Shown one piece after another: positions 53,164-63,859 of a DNA stretch of 64,000 nucleotides. Below the pieces are notes generated by a model, which ran no database searches, was not told the origin of the DNA, and was given only the letters and a program-made list of their open reading frames with translations. Position numbers and translations under genes: made by a program. Position 1 is the first letter of the stretch. Each line of letters begins with the position of its first letter. The DNA is from Semisulcospira habei (lineage: Eukaryota > Mollusca > Gastropoda > Semisulcospiridae): assembly GCA_036245525.1 (NCBI GenBank), contig BTPG01000002.1:123922951-123986950 (forward strand), written 5' to 3'.

Positions 53164-53580
53164 GTGGGGTGGAGGCGGGGAGGAGGACACGTGCATGTAG
53201 ATATGATCAGCCCTTCCTTTTAAAAAAGTGCCAAAAGCGGTGCTGTGTTCTGAGATGAAAGAAGAAACATTTTAACAAATAAAAATCGTAACCTCTGAAA
53301 ACTCCCCTGTGGTGACATGCATCAATCAAGTATATCTGAGAACACCCACCCCCCCAAAAAAAAAACAACAAAAAAAACATGCGTAAAGAGAACGGTTACA
53401 ACACTATAGTACAATTTTGAAAATCCCAAAAAGAAAAGCACCAAGAAAGGATAATTTCAATATAACTTATTTGTAATTGTTCTTTATAAGCACGTTTCTT
53501 TCTGTTATGTATTTATGCTTGCCTGATAGTCACTGTTTTGGTCTGGATTTCTTTTGTATGACACAGTTTGGAAAAGAGTG

Positions 53581-53600
53581 GGGGGGGGGGGGGGGGGGTA
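53581..53600. repeat. Poly-G tract
   Basis: About 18-19 G within the GATCCA element copy 2. Confidence 0.95.
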
Positions 53601-53616
53601 GGGAGGGCTGTTGGGC

Positions 53617-54324
53617 ATAATCATACAAATAGAATACAAGTGATTTGGAGAAGATATAATCTCATTACACGTCACATAGTACATATCACATGAAACTAAC
53701 CAGTTAATTTAAATATTACACCACCCAACATTACTATTACTGGTATGTGGCTATTGGTGTCGCAGTAGTGGTCATCAACTAGCATCATGTTATTACACTT
53801 GCGCGGCACATAATTTTTGTTCATGCATGATAAAACGGCTAAGAAATGTAACTAAAAGAGTGTTCATTGGAAACACATGCACACACACACACACACACAT
53901 ACAGTCGCTTAGATGAAATGAGTTGAACTCACAACATTGCGTGCTGCAAAGTTATGTGAGTTGACCCTTCGAGGGCAAAACACGGCAGTCCAACACCAGT
54001 ATGTTTTGTCCCCAAATGCCCAAATAGCAGTATACTTTATACTCTGCACCCAAACAAAGCATTATCTGTTTAACACTTTTTTAGCTGTAGACATAAAACT
54101 CTTTTATATAGTGCCTTCTTACACTTCAGGCAGCGATAGAGGCAGCCAAACAAAAGTAGATCAAAGTAACAATTTAGGGGGTGATAAGTGTCGGCAGCAA
54201 CTACATATACCTTACGCAGGTCACAAAGCTCAATGAGAGAGGGTGTGGAAAGGCCAATAATCTTGTCAGCAGTGTGTTTAATTTTCAGAAATTTGTCACA
54301 GCATCGAAAAATAGTATGTCAGTG
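53617..54324. other. Gap: intron sequence
   Basis: No gene recognised; a short (CA)n array at 53879-53899. Confidence 0.5.
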
Positions 54325-54336
54325 TTGCATTACTGT

Positions 54337-54951
54337 CCTCGCGCTGGGACCATATGGCGTTGAGGCATGTCCCCTGGGTGATGGATAGGGGTTCCCTCGC
54401 GAGAGGGGTGCACCGAATGAAAAAAAGGTGCCGTGAACCAACATGGTCTAAGGGAAGGAGACCCCGACAGAAAACCCCTGGTCCCCCTAGTAAGGGGGTT
54501 GGGCGTGGGGGTAGCTTCCCCACCCTACAAATAAAGAAATAGCTACAAAAACGCCGACGAATAGACAAACAGCAATTCCTTTCCTGGAGGAGGAAGGTTC
54601 TTCTACCAGAAGATTTATGACGTCGTGTGGTGAAAGCCGGAAGTCTTCGGAATCCACAGGACCAAGCCGCCTCTCTCTATCCAGGGACACAATCATGGGC
54701 ACATGGAATGTCAAGACCATGTACCAGAGCAGCCACTTTCCAGTATCACTAGGCAGGCATTGTCATGGAACCCCCAGGGAAAGAGGAAAAGAGGCAGGCC
54801 GAGAAACGTGGCGTCGAGACCTCCAAGCAGACATCAAGAGACTGGGAATCACCTGGAGTAAAATCGAAGGAGAAGCACAGGACAGGAGTTGCTGGAGGTC
54901 TCTCGTCGACAGCCTATACCCTGGGAGGGGTGACAGGCGTAAGTAAGTAAG
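54337..54951 (+). mobile_element. Internally deleted RTE derivative (615 bp)
   Basis: Flanked by 12 bp TTGCATTACTGT (54325-54336 and 54952-54963). The first about 350 bp match the RTE 5' leader (GGGGGTTGGGCGTGGGGGTAG) and the first residues of the endonuclease (TIMGTWNVKTMYQ, about 54690-54725). The sequence then jumps directly to the last about 70 codons of the reverse transcriptase ORF and the TAAG tail (TGACAGGCGTAAGTAAGTAAG). Both element ends are kept and all catalytic regions are gone. Confidence 0.93.
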
Positions 54952-55291
54952 TTGCATTACTGTATGTCAGAAGAGACTGGACAGTTTTGCAATGGAGGAG
55001 AAGAAGTTTTGGGTCCAACACGTAAAGTCACTGCTGACATTTCTTTTGGACCGCTGTAACCTACTCTGTCAATGACAGTGTGTTATCAATGATAACACCA
55101 AAGTATCTGAACAATGTGAAATTGATCTAGTGACAGAGCCCATATCCTGATGAACATGGGCTTTCCCTGACTTCTGTATGACAGACAGTCTGATTTTGTC
55201 GTCGGTAAGCCACACAACTCGTCAGTTGCTATACTTGTAATCACCCATTTGTTACACTTGAACCGGATTTGTGGTGGTCTGTTTGTGGTGT

Positions 55292-55478
55292 GTGGGTGCA
55301 GGTGGATTGTGATTGCGGGTACAGATGGATTGTGGGTGCAGGTGGATCATGATAGTGTTTTGTGTGATGTGATTTGTGAGTGGTTGCAGGTAAATTGTGA
55401 TTGTGGGTGCAGGTGCATTGTGGTTATAGTTGCAGGTGTATTGTGATTAGTGCAGGTGGATTGTGATTGTGTGTGCAG
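55292..55478 (+). repeat. Minisatellite of splice-acceptor-like units
   Basis: GCAGGTGGATTGTGATTG-like units with CAG|GT at 55299, 55339, 55387, 55410, 55433, 55453 and, as the true acceptor of the next exon, 55476. Spacing is 20-48 bp, tightest near the exon. Confidence 0.85.
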
Positions 55479-55616
55479 GTGGATTGTTCGTGCAATGATT
55501 GTGGAAATGGAGCAGATGCAAGGACACCCTGTTGACATCCATGTCCTATCACCACACCAGGTCAAAGAAATGTTGTACAGCATCCTTACTCGCAACACAG
55601 TGGAGGCTGATCTCAG
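55479..55616 (+). CDS. PHKB: Phosphorylase b kinase regulatory subunit beta, exon C
   Basis: 138 nt. The acceptor GTGTGTGCAG ends at 55478 and the donor CTCAG|GTGGGT follows 55616; the exon enters and leaves in phase 2. Joined to exon B it continues KIRIG into WIVRAMIVEMEQ, matching the family sequence KIRIGWII.AME, and then has LSPHQVKEMLYSILT (family LSPSEVK.LLL.IL). The phases of exons B, C and D agree without adjustment. The acceptor is embedded in a repeat of near-identical acceptor motifs, so splicing accuracy here is of interest. Confidence 0.95.
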
Positions 55617-56130
55617 GTGGGTTTCTGTTGTTTCACTGTTCATCACTTGAATATGCACTCACATAAGTCTATTATTATAAGTATGCAACACGCCGGCCAC
55701 ACATGTAGTAACATGTAACTTTAGTCGACACGTAATGTTCGATCGCCCTAGCTCGAAGGTTCTGTAGTGACATAAAAACCAAGTACGCAGACTTTAAAGA
55801 ACAAAGATCAGGCCGGCATCATGGGAAGGTTGCGTAGAAATTCCTGACACTATGTCATTGTCTCAGGCAAGGTGATGTAATCAGATAGTATGCAACATGG
55901 CGACACAATGTGGTCACCCCCTGCCACCCCCACCCCCACCCCACACACATACACGCCATTCAAAATCCTGCACGGTACAACAAAAGTATTCTTTCAACAG
56001 TACATGCTTAGAACATTACAATTATGTCTGCATGCAAATACGTCATAAGAAGAAAATGTTATTACGTAAAAGATTTCTGTTTATCTGGCTCATACTATAC
56101 TAGTTACCAGTGTGCTCTCGACACCTTGTC
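55617..56130. other. Gap: intron sequence
   Basis: No supported feature. Confidence 0.5.
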
Positions 56131-56331
56131 TTAACCCATATCATACTGAGGCTAAAAGCTTCAAATTTGTACACTGCCATATGCAAGCTACATTATAGTA
56201 CTTACAGATAAGATATAGACTAGTTCAAGGGTGGTGCCAGAATAGCTTGGCACCTAGAGGCACCAAGCTATTCTGGAACTATTTTAGTCGAACTTATTTC
56301 ACACTGGTGTATTCCGAATGATAAGGGTTCA
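56131..56331. mobile_element. Hairpin MITE, type B, copy 2
   Basis: TTAACCCATATCATACTG at the left; CCGAATGATAAGGGTTCA at the right (last TTAA mutated to TTCA). The core is AGCTTGGCACC / GGCACCAAGCT, with the GC-to-AC change present in both arms. Otherwise as the copy at 31053-31279. Confidence 0.8.
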
Positions 56332-56741
56332 AATAGACACTTGGAAAAGACCTGTTCAAATGTGCGTTGCCTGCGACACTAGGCATCTACTTTTTTAATA
56401 GGCGTTGCATACTTATAGTAATAGACTGTTGGCACACAGAATTACTGTCTTTTAATCAGTATTTATAGCATACTGCATGGAAAAGACAGAAGGAAATGGC
56501 ATTGAAAATGAAAAACTGTGCCGATAATCTTTTTTGCATTTTAAATGCAATTTTTTCCAAATTTGCTGTGTGCACGTGTGCATTGGTGTGCATGAGTGAA
56601 AGTTGGCAGTAGTGAAATACATGTACAAAAAGGCAGGAAAAGGTTAAAGAAAAAACTCAGCTTCTGGAGAAAATCAGACAGTGATGGTGAAGTAAAGGCA
56701 GCATTTTAGTCACCACACAGACATTGTCACAATACTCTAGA

Positions 56742-56745
56742 CGCT

Positions 56746-56785
<40 letters not shown>

Positions 56786-56786
56786 A
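56742..56786. repeat. (CT)n array at the 5' junction of the CR1/jockey-like element
   Basis: About 45 bp of CT with one slip. Confidence 0.95.
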
Positions 56787-56820
56787 GACCTTCGCCCTTG
56801 TTGGCTCCCTGCACATAGAC

Positions 56821-58113
56821 ATGCAGCTAGTCAAGCGGGAACTGCTTGACAGCAGACAGCAGCTGGCTTCTGCCCTAGCTAGGATTAGCAAGCTAGACGG
56901 CCAAATTCGAGATACTGCTGTAAAAGCCAATAACACGTGTAAGATGTCAGATAGCGAACTGACCGGCCTGCATGATCAGGTGCACCATATTGATGTTAAT
57001 ATCAGCTGCCTGTCATCATGCAAGAAAAGCCAAATCCACACCATACGTGACATCAAGAAACAGGTCAAGAAGATTATGGCCCCTTCACCCTCCAGCCCTG
57101 TCCAGCTGCCGCAGTCGCCTACCACCGAGCAGAGTGCTAATACCCTTGAGGTTTCGCCACCGCTGTCCATGTCTGATACTGACCCAATACCTGTTGTTGT
57201 CACCCCCAGAAACGACTGTGGCTCAGATGGTCAACCCCTTCACCAGAACACATCAGACTGTGCCGTCGGTCACACCAACCCTCCCCACCATCAATCACCA
57301 GCTGAACACCTTGCCACTCGCCGTATCCAGCCAGACACTACACATCTCGTCATCGGCAGCTCCACGCTTAAGTACGTGAAGGGTGGCAAGATGGCGACTT
57401 CACGGCGCAAGAGGGTCCAATTAATCTCTGTGTCCAGCCTCAAAGCTGCAAATCTTGCGGACTGGATGTAGCGACAGACTGAGGCACCCCATGTACAGGT
57501 GGTCACTGTGCATGTGGGTGTAAATGATTGTAAGACTGGCAAAGTGACCAGCCGCCTGTGGGACCAACTACTAATGCAGTGCAGGCACGTGTTCCCTCAG
57601 GCCTGTCTTCACACCTCAAGCATCCTGCCTCCCAAGACACAGTGTGGGCTGACACTTCCCATAGACTTGTCCAACGCTAACCTATGTCACGCCTGCCGCA
57701 AGCTTGGGGTTGTGTTTATCGAAAACACGGCCACCTTCACAGCTGCCGGTGTCCCGCATCTTGCCCTCTATCGAAAAGACGGGCACGACCTGATTCATCC
57801 CAGCTTCAAGGGCATGTCCCAGCTTCCGGCCAACTTCAAACAGGCATGGTCACAAAGCAACGACCAGCCACGTGGCCCGCCATGCTCTCCGCACAGCATC
57901 TCAAATCCGGCTGCAGCACAGGGGAAGCAGTACTGTAATGTTAACACTAATACCAGACAACGTAATGTGCAGCAGGCAGCTTCCCCTGGCCCGCATGTCA
58001 CACTGACGTTTATGTTGCATCATCCTTGCCACCACAGCACCCGGTTCAGCTGCCACAGCAGTCCTTTGATGTCCCTCAACAGACGCCGCCAATACTACCA
58101 TGGCCGGGAATGA
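56821..58113 (+). pseudogene. ORF1 of the CR1/jockey-like element: coiled coil plus SGNH-esterase-like domain, one in-frame stop
   Basis: One frame of 431 codons broken only by TAG at 57469-57471. The N-terminal about 90 residues (ELLDSRQQLASALARISKLD..., helical, Leu/Gln/Lys rich) look like a coiled coil. A Pro/Ser-rich linker follows. Then comes an SGNH-like fold: VIGSSTLKYV (nucleophile Ser block), VTVHVGVNDCK (Asn block, GxND), and DGHDLIHPSF.G near the end (Asp/His block). Esterase-type domains are known in ORF1 of CR1-group elements, where the protein binds RNA and may act on lipids or membranes. The stop falls between the Ser block and the GVND block, so the copy could not make a complete ORF1 protein without readthrough. 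Confidence 0.8.
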
Positions 58114-58329
58114 CACAATATTCTGGCCCCCATTATCTCTTCCCATGGTAGGAGTACGGTCCACACTGGTTGTCTCCCTCAATTCGTTACGATCCCCGGG
58201 TATTTGGACCGCCACAGCTCCTACCGCAGCTCTACAGTGTTTACAGTGGCGTGCCGCAGCAGCCTTACATCACCATGACAACACACGCCCCTGGGCCCTA
58301 TCCGTCATTGCATCAGTGGCCGCATCCTA

Positions 58330-58790
58330 GCCAGGTTCACGACTTCTAAATTGACCTGACATTGGTACCATATTTGTTTATCAGTAAGTGAGTAAGACAA
58401 TATTTTCTTTTCATTGAACTCCTTGCCAGCAGCCACGGAATCTGCTTTGTCTGATATAACCGAGTTCGGGAACAAACTGTAAAGCATGCTCATGTGCTGT
58501 TCTCAACTTTGACTCTCAGTGACTCGGCGCCATAGACATTTTACAGTAGTTGTGGTATTAATGTTTCACACCAGACTCTATAGATCTCTATAATTTAAAA
58601 CACTATCACAGTGCTAGTGCTCCTGCCGAGACAAATATACTGTCGGACATTCTGCATCTTGTGTGCAAGCCATTATTGACTGTTGTGTTAAGTTCAGACA
58701 TTACTTCTGAAACGTGTGTTCCTGTACCATTTTATTTCATATGCTTATTTTCATATTCATTTTTTTTTACTTAAACTTCTAGTCTTTTAA
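58330..58790. other. Spacer between ORF1 and ORF2
   Basis: AT-rich, no coding signal; part of the element. Confidence 0.5.
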
Positions 58791-58791
58791 G

Positions 58792-61597
58792 ATGTCAAGT
58801 AGCTCATTACAATTTCACAGTATACGCGTGGGACATCTAAATATCTATCATTTGCTGAATAAGATTCCCGATTTGACCGTCCTTCTGACTCAACCCACCC
58901 CCTTTCACATTTTTTTAATCACAGAGTCTCGATTACATTCTGACATAAGTGATTTATCCATTTCGATACTGGAGTTTTCTGTAATCCGGCGCGATCCTGT
59001 ACGTCCTCAACAAACAGGATTAGCTGTCTATATGCATGTTTCTATTGCGCACTTTACACGCAGCAGAACAGACCCTGTTGAAAGCGTGTGGGTTGAGGTG
59101 AAGACAAACAAATCAGCCCCTTTGCTTGTTGGATTTGTCTACAGAAATCCGTCTGCATCACTTGAGTGGTACGACGATTTCTTACAAATGGCGGACACCG
59201 TTAACAATTGCAGCTCTGATATTTTATTGCTCGGAGACTTTAATATTAACATGTTTTCTCCACACCCTGCTTGGGAGTCTACTATTACTATGGTAGGCCT
59301 CAAGCAGCTTATCACATCTGCAACTAGAGTTACGCAGTCATCTGCCACTCTTAATTGATCATGCATACACTTAGCTCTCGTGTTCTTCAAGTGGCGATTA
59401 GCGACCACTACCCTGTGTGCTGTAGTTGGGCTCTGAAGTTGGACAAGCCATGCTGTAAAAACCAGCATACCACTATTCATTACAGGTCGTATAAACACTT
59501 CAATCGGGACGCGTTTCTCGCCGATCTGAGCGGAATCTCTTTTCAGTCGGTTTATAACTATGATATTCCTGAAGAAGCGTTGGCTGAATGGTACAGATTG
59601 TTCTTTGGTGTACTTGACAAGCATGCGCCACTACGTGAGAAGAGAGTCAAACACGCACAGTTACCTCAGTGGTTAAGTAAGGACATTAAAGACGCCATGG
59701 CTGTCCGAAATGAATTGAAGCGGAACAATGATTATGCTGCTTTCTGCAAGCAGCACAACCGCGTAAAGTACCTGGTGCTCGAGGCCCAGAAAAAACACTT
59801 CCAGCACTTGATGGATAATAAAACTGACACCGTATCTGTCTGGCGAGCACTCAATGCCTTTACCAAATCACGTCAAACGCCACCATGTATTTCTATACCT
59901 GCTGATACTTTTAATCAACATTTCCTGTCTGCTGCCGACTCACTTTTGAATAAAAGTACTAATAACCTAAATAAGCTGACTATTTCTGTAAAAATAAAAA
60001 ACTTTTTCGACGAGAGACTGGCACCAAACGACTTTTTTAGTATTCCGTACATAACTGTCTTTGACGTAGGCAAGTCTTTTAGTCAGCTGAAAAATAAATG
60101 CTCACTTGGTCATGACGGCATTAATAGTTTCTTTTTAAAACTGTCTGTCCCCTATGTGGTTGAATCTTTAACATTTATCTACAATCTTATAATCCACCAA
60201 GGTACTTTCCCAAGAAGCTGGAAAATAGCTAAAGTCATTCCGTTGTCTAAAACTAAAGACCTCACTGACCCCAACAAATTCAGGCCAATTTCACTTTTAT
60301 CAGCTTTGTCAAAGCCGATAGAAAAACATGTCCACAGGCACCTGAGTCACTTCCTGGAGACACATAACTTGATTTATCCGTTACAGTCAGGCTTCAGACC
60401 CCACCATTATTGTCACACGGCTCTGTCTCATCTGACCAATACCTGGCTAACTTCAATAAACAATGCTGAAATGACCAGTGCGGTATTTTTAGATTTTTCT
60501 AAAGCCTTTGACTTAATCAACCATGAACTGTTGCTACAGAAGCTGTTGGCATACCACATAGACACAGATTCCGCTGCCTTCTTTAAATCTTATCTAGGCA
60601 ATAGATCTTGGTATGTTTTTGTTAACGGTAAGCGTTCCTCAGAAGGTGTGATTAAGCATGGAGTGCCCCAAGGGTCTATTTTGTTGCCCTCTCTTGTTTT
60701 TAATCTTTATTAATGACTTGCCTTTGTGTATCTTACAATTAAATGTGCAATGCAATTTGTTTGCAGACGACGCTACTCTCAACCTGTCATCGGCAAAAAA
60801 TATCTACAATTAATTCTTCTTTGCAACATAGTCTATTAGATGTCTCAAATTGGTGCCGAGACAACTACATGAGACCTAACCCATCCAAAACAGAGTGCAT
60901 GTTAATCACTACATGTCAAAAGCACCAGCTAAACCCACCACCACTTGGCCTTTCCCTTAACTGTGAGCCGATTAAACAAGGAGCGCCGGCTGTTAGGCGT
61001 CATTATAGACGATCAATTGACATGGCATGCACATGTAAACAGTGTGTGCAAAATTGTGTCCAGAAATCTATTTCTCCTTTCAAAACTTATTTACTTTACG
61101 AATTCACCAACTAGAAAACTCTTCTTCAGCGCTCACATCCCACATTGACTACGCATCTACAGTCTGGAACGGGTGTAGTGATGCGTGCTTAAAGAGGCTT
61201 AATTCCCTCCACCGGAAGGCAGCCAAGCTAATCCTTCCTAATAGCAGGGACAGCACTGACGAGCGACTCAGGGCCCTTGACATGCTTCCGTTACGTAACC
61301 TCTTTCTGTTCAATAAGGGCGTGTTAATGTTTAAAGTCCGCATATCCAAAACCCCGCAGTACGTCTCGGATTTGTTTAATTATGCTAACACACCATACAA
61401 GACATCAAGGAACAAACTGTCAGTACCTAGGCCATGACGATATATTAAAAACTAGTCTGTCTTACTCAGGGGCCAAACTTTGGAACTCGTTTCTGGCCAA
61501 TATTACCGAGGCATCTTCATTGTCCACCTTCAAGGCAAGACTATTCCGGCACTTAATGGAGCCACCGAACAAAGCGCACGTGACTACTGCGTTCTGA
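58792..61597 (+). pseudogene. ORF2 of the CR1/jockey-like element: endonuclease-reverse transcriptase, several frameshifts
   Basis: Pieces 58792-59358, 59355-60713, then short frames to 61597. Endonuclease: RVGHLNIYHLLNKIP, LITESRL, VGFVYRNPS, LLLGDFNINM (catalytic Asp kept) and ISDHYPVCC after a frameshift at about 59354. Reverse transcriptase: SLGHDGINSFFLK, KFRPISLLSALSKPIEK, LQSGFRPHHYC, FLDFSKAFDLINHELLL and HGVPQGSIL, then a frameshift near 60700 and LFADDATLN (about 60756-60782). Further shifts near 60810, 60950, 61130 and 61400. The C-terminus has TVWNGCSDACLKRLNSLHRKA and LSYSGAKLWNSF, usual for CR1/jockey-group proteins. Not functional. Confidence 0.9.
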
Positions 61598-61629
61598 ATA
61601 ATGACTGTTATCAAATATGTAAGTGTATG

Positions 61630-62140
61630 GGCGCTTGTGTATGTGTGTGTGTGTGCATGTGTGCGGAACAGTGTGTTTTGTGCATGTTTGTCTATGCTGG
61701 TGTGTGTGTGTGTATGTGTGTGTGAGTTTGTTCTTGTGTGCACATACGTGTGTGTTTGGTTAGTCAGGAGGAAGTAAAACGACTAGATAATCTTAACGTT
61801 TATGCTTCCAGTTTTGTGTTCAATGTACCAGATGTAGTCTTAACAGCGTGCAATGTATATGTATGTGTCAATTATGTAGTTGTATTTCGTGTACCATGTG
61901 TAATGCATATTAACCAGACGTGAGTCGGGATTGTGCTTCGTCTGACGCGGGCGTTGGTTAAAGGCCCCGAACATACATCACGATACCACGTTTATCCGGA
62001 TCTTTAATCCAGTGTTTGAGCCGTAGCGGGGTCTGACCTGCCTCTGATTTACGTACTTCCATGTCTGTGCATGCGCGTTTGTATGTGTGTGTGTGTGCGA
62101 GCGCGTGTGCGTGCTGGCGTGTGTGTGTTTTCATGTAGTT
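61630..62140 (+). repeat. 3' untranslated part of the CR1/jockey-like element with TG-rich stretches
   Basis: Degenerate (TG)n at 61636-61760 and 62078-62130, inside the element upstream of its 3' terminus at 62226. Confidence 0.6.
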
Positions 62141-62222
62141 TGTAGCAAGGACAAGAATGAAAAAAGGTCTGCGCACCTATTCTTTTATCCTTGGAAAATA
62201 AAGTTTCATTTTATTTCATTTC

Positions 62223-62226
<4 letters not shown>

Positions 62227-62312
<86 letters not shown>

Positions 62313-62366
62313 TGCACGCACGCACGCACACACACACACACACGCACACACACACACACACACACA
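62227..62366. repeat. (CT)n then (CA)n compound microsatellite at the 3' junction
   Basis: About 68 bp of CT directly after the element's TTTCATTTC tail, followed by about 70 bp of CA-rich repeat. Confidence 0.97.
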
Positions 62367-62399
62367 TGCTCAAGCTTGCATACTAATGCACTGACAGAA

Positions 62400-62979
62400 G
62401 AGCATGTGTGTGTCTTATATCATGTAGCAACCTGGCTTCACACAAATTATAACATGACTGCAATTGTACCATGAAATTTTTAGTCAACACTGGTCTCAGT
62501 CTAGAAGTCAAAGTGATACTCATGGACAATTTGAGGGGGGGGGGGGGTATTTTTACATTTTAGAGGAGGACTTTTGATTTATTTTAACAGATGTAGATCT
62601 GTTGCGGTCTTCTGAAACAGACTAGACCAATCAGTAAACAATTTCAAGCCCCTGATGGCCTCAACAGTAAATCTAATTGGAGTACCCTATGCTTTCCTCT
62701 TTGGTCAAATTTTGGATGATTTTTCACACTTTTAAATGAGGCACACATTCCACAAGAGTCAAATTTGTAATTTATCTGCTTCTGCTGTTTCTGTATTCAT
62801 CCTGAGAATAAATTCTTACAAAAGAATTGGGACTGTGACTCTAGCTACATCAGAACGAGTGTAGCCCTAATACATAATAGTTACTGACAGTGGAAAATTG
62901 CTCATATGCTGTTTGCCATTCTGTCTTCTGTCATGCGTGTATTGTAGTTTTGCATAACAGTACATGTATTTGGATGCAG
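62400..62979. other. Gap: intron sequence before the last exon
   Basis: No supported feature apart from a short G tract near 62535. Confidence 0.5.
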
Positions 62980-63109
62980 GACACCTTTCCAGAAGCGACT
63001 GCTAGATGGTGCTCTGAACCGCGTTCCTAAGGACTTCTATGATAGAGTTTGGGAAATACTGGAGAAAACACCAGGAGGCATCAAAGTAGCAGGTTACCTT
63101 CTACCTCAG
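62980..63109 (+). CDS. PHKB: Phosphorylase b kinase regulatory subunit beta, exon D
   Basis: 130 nt. The acceptor TTTGGATGCAG ends at 62979 and the donor CTCAG|GTATGC follows 63109. It starts in phase 2 and ends in phase 0. It encodes [20 protein letters not shown], then [23 protein letters not shown]. The family counterpart is (R)RQIDGSLNRTP.GFYDRVWQILERTPNGI.VAG..LPQ, so this is clearly the beta subunit's C-terminal region. The following exon, expected to start near an (P)TLSDMT-like sequence, is not in the remaining 0.9 kb, so the gene continues to the right. Confidence 0.96.
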
Positions 63110-63760
63110 GTATGCTGCTAGAACACTTTACCAGGGCTGGGGCAGGATGCTGCTTGATGTATAGTCTTTCTCATGCCAAATCTCAGGTATGCTGCTAGTA
63201 CTGGAGCGGGGCTCGGGGCAGGATGTTGCTTGCTGTATAGTCTTTCTCATGCCAAATCAGCTCATACCCCTGCACCACCACCCGTCAGTCTTGTACAATT
63301 AAGGCCATCTATTTGAACAAGACTCTAGCACCTGCTCAAAAATCGTGGCCCAGTCCTCCTTGCAAATTGTCTTTCACCTCTGATGTTTAAAAATGTGGGC
63401 ACTTGCGCTTGTTTGGATTGTGTTACTTTGTTTTAAACGAAGTGGCTGTGGAACTGCAAAATGTTGCACATGTTACAGCAATATTTTATAGTTTGAGTAT
63501 TAGGGATAGAAACGCAAAATGGTGCAATGTTGCACTTTTGTTGCTGTGCAGTTGTAGAGACACTGAAGGAAAACACGGAAACAGAAAATCGTGGCTCTCT
63601 CTCTCTCTTTCTCTCTCTTTTTGCATGCTGTGTTTGTTTTCCTGGTATGTTCTGTTTTGTTTACAGGACAGCTTGTAAGACAGGCATTGAGTTATCTAAT
63701 AGCTTTATTCTGAATAAAAGATTCATCATCTGTCTGTGGGTGGATCACCTATGCTCTACA

Positions 63761-63859
<99 letters not shown>

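Larger units (their letters stand above)
50216..53616 (-). mobile_element. Non-autonomous element with GATCCA-type ends, copy 2 (inverted, interrupted)
   Basis: Starts CAGTGGCGGATCCAGGGGG at 50216 and follows, in reverse, the sequence of 4743-6424 up to GGGAGGGCTGTTGGGC at about 53616, where the outer terminus is missing. It has taken up an RTE (50235-51510), a hairpin MITE (52202-52457) and a SINE-bearing segment (about 52700-53185). The remaining blocks (51560-52200, 52458-52700, 53190-53616) align with copy 1. Confidence 0.8.
56787..62226 (+). mobile_element. CR1/jockey-like non-LTR retrotransposon, about 5.4 kb
   Basis: Two-ORF element: ORF1 with coiled coil and SGNH-hydrolase-like domain, ORF2 with endonuclease and reverse transcriptase. 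The 3' end is TTGGAAAATAAAG followed by TTTCATTTTATTTCATTTC. It is bounded on both sides by (CT)n. The 5' end may be truncated, since ORF1 begins only about 30 bp after the junction. In the last PHKB intron of the window, same strand as the gene. Confidence 0.85.
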
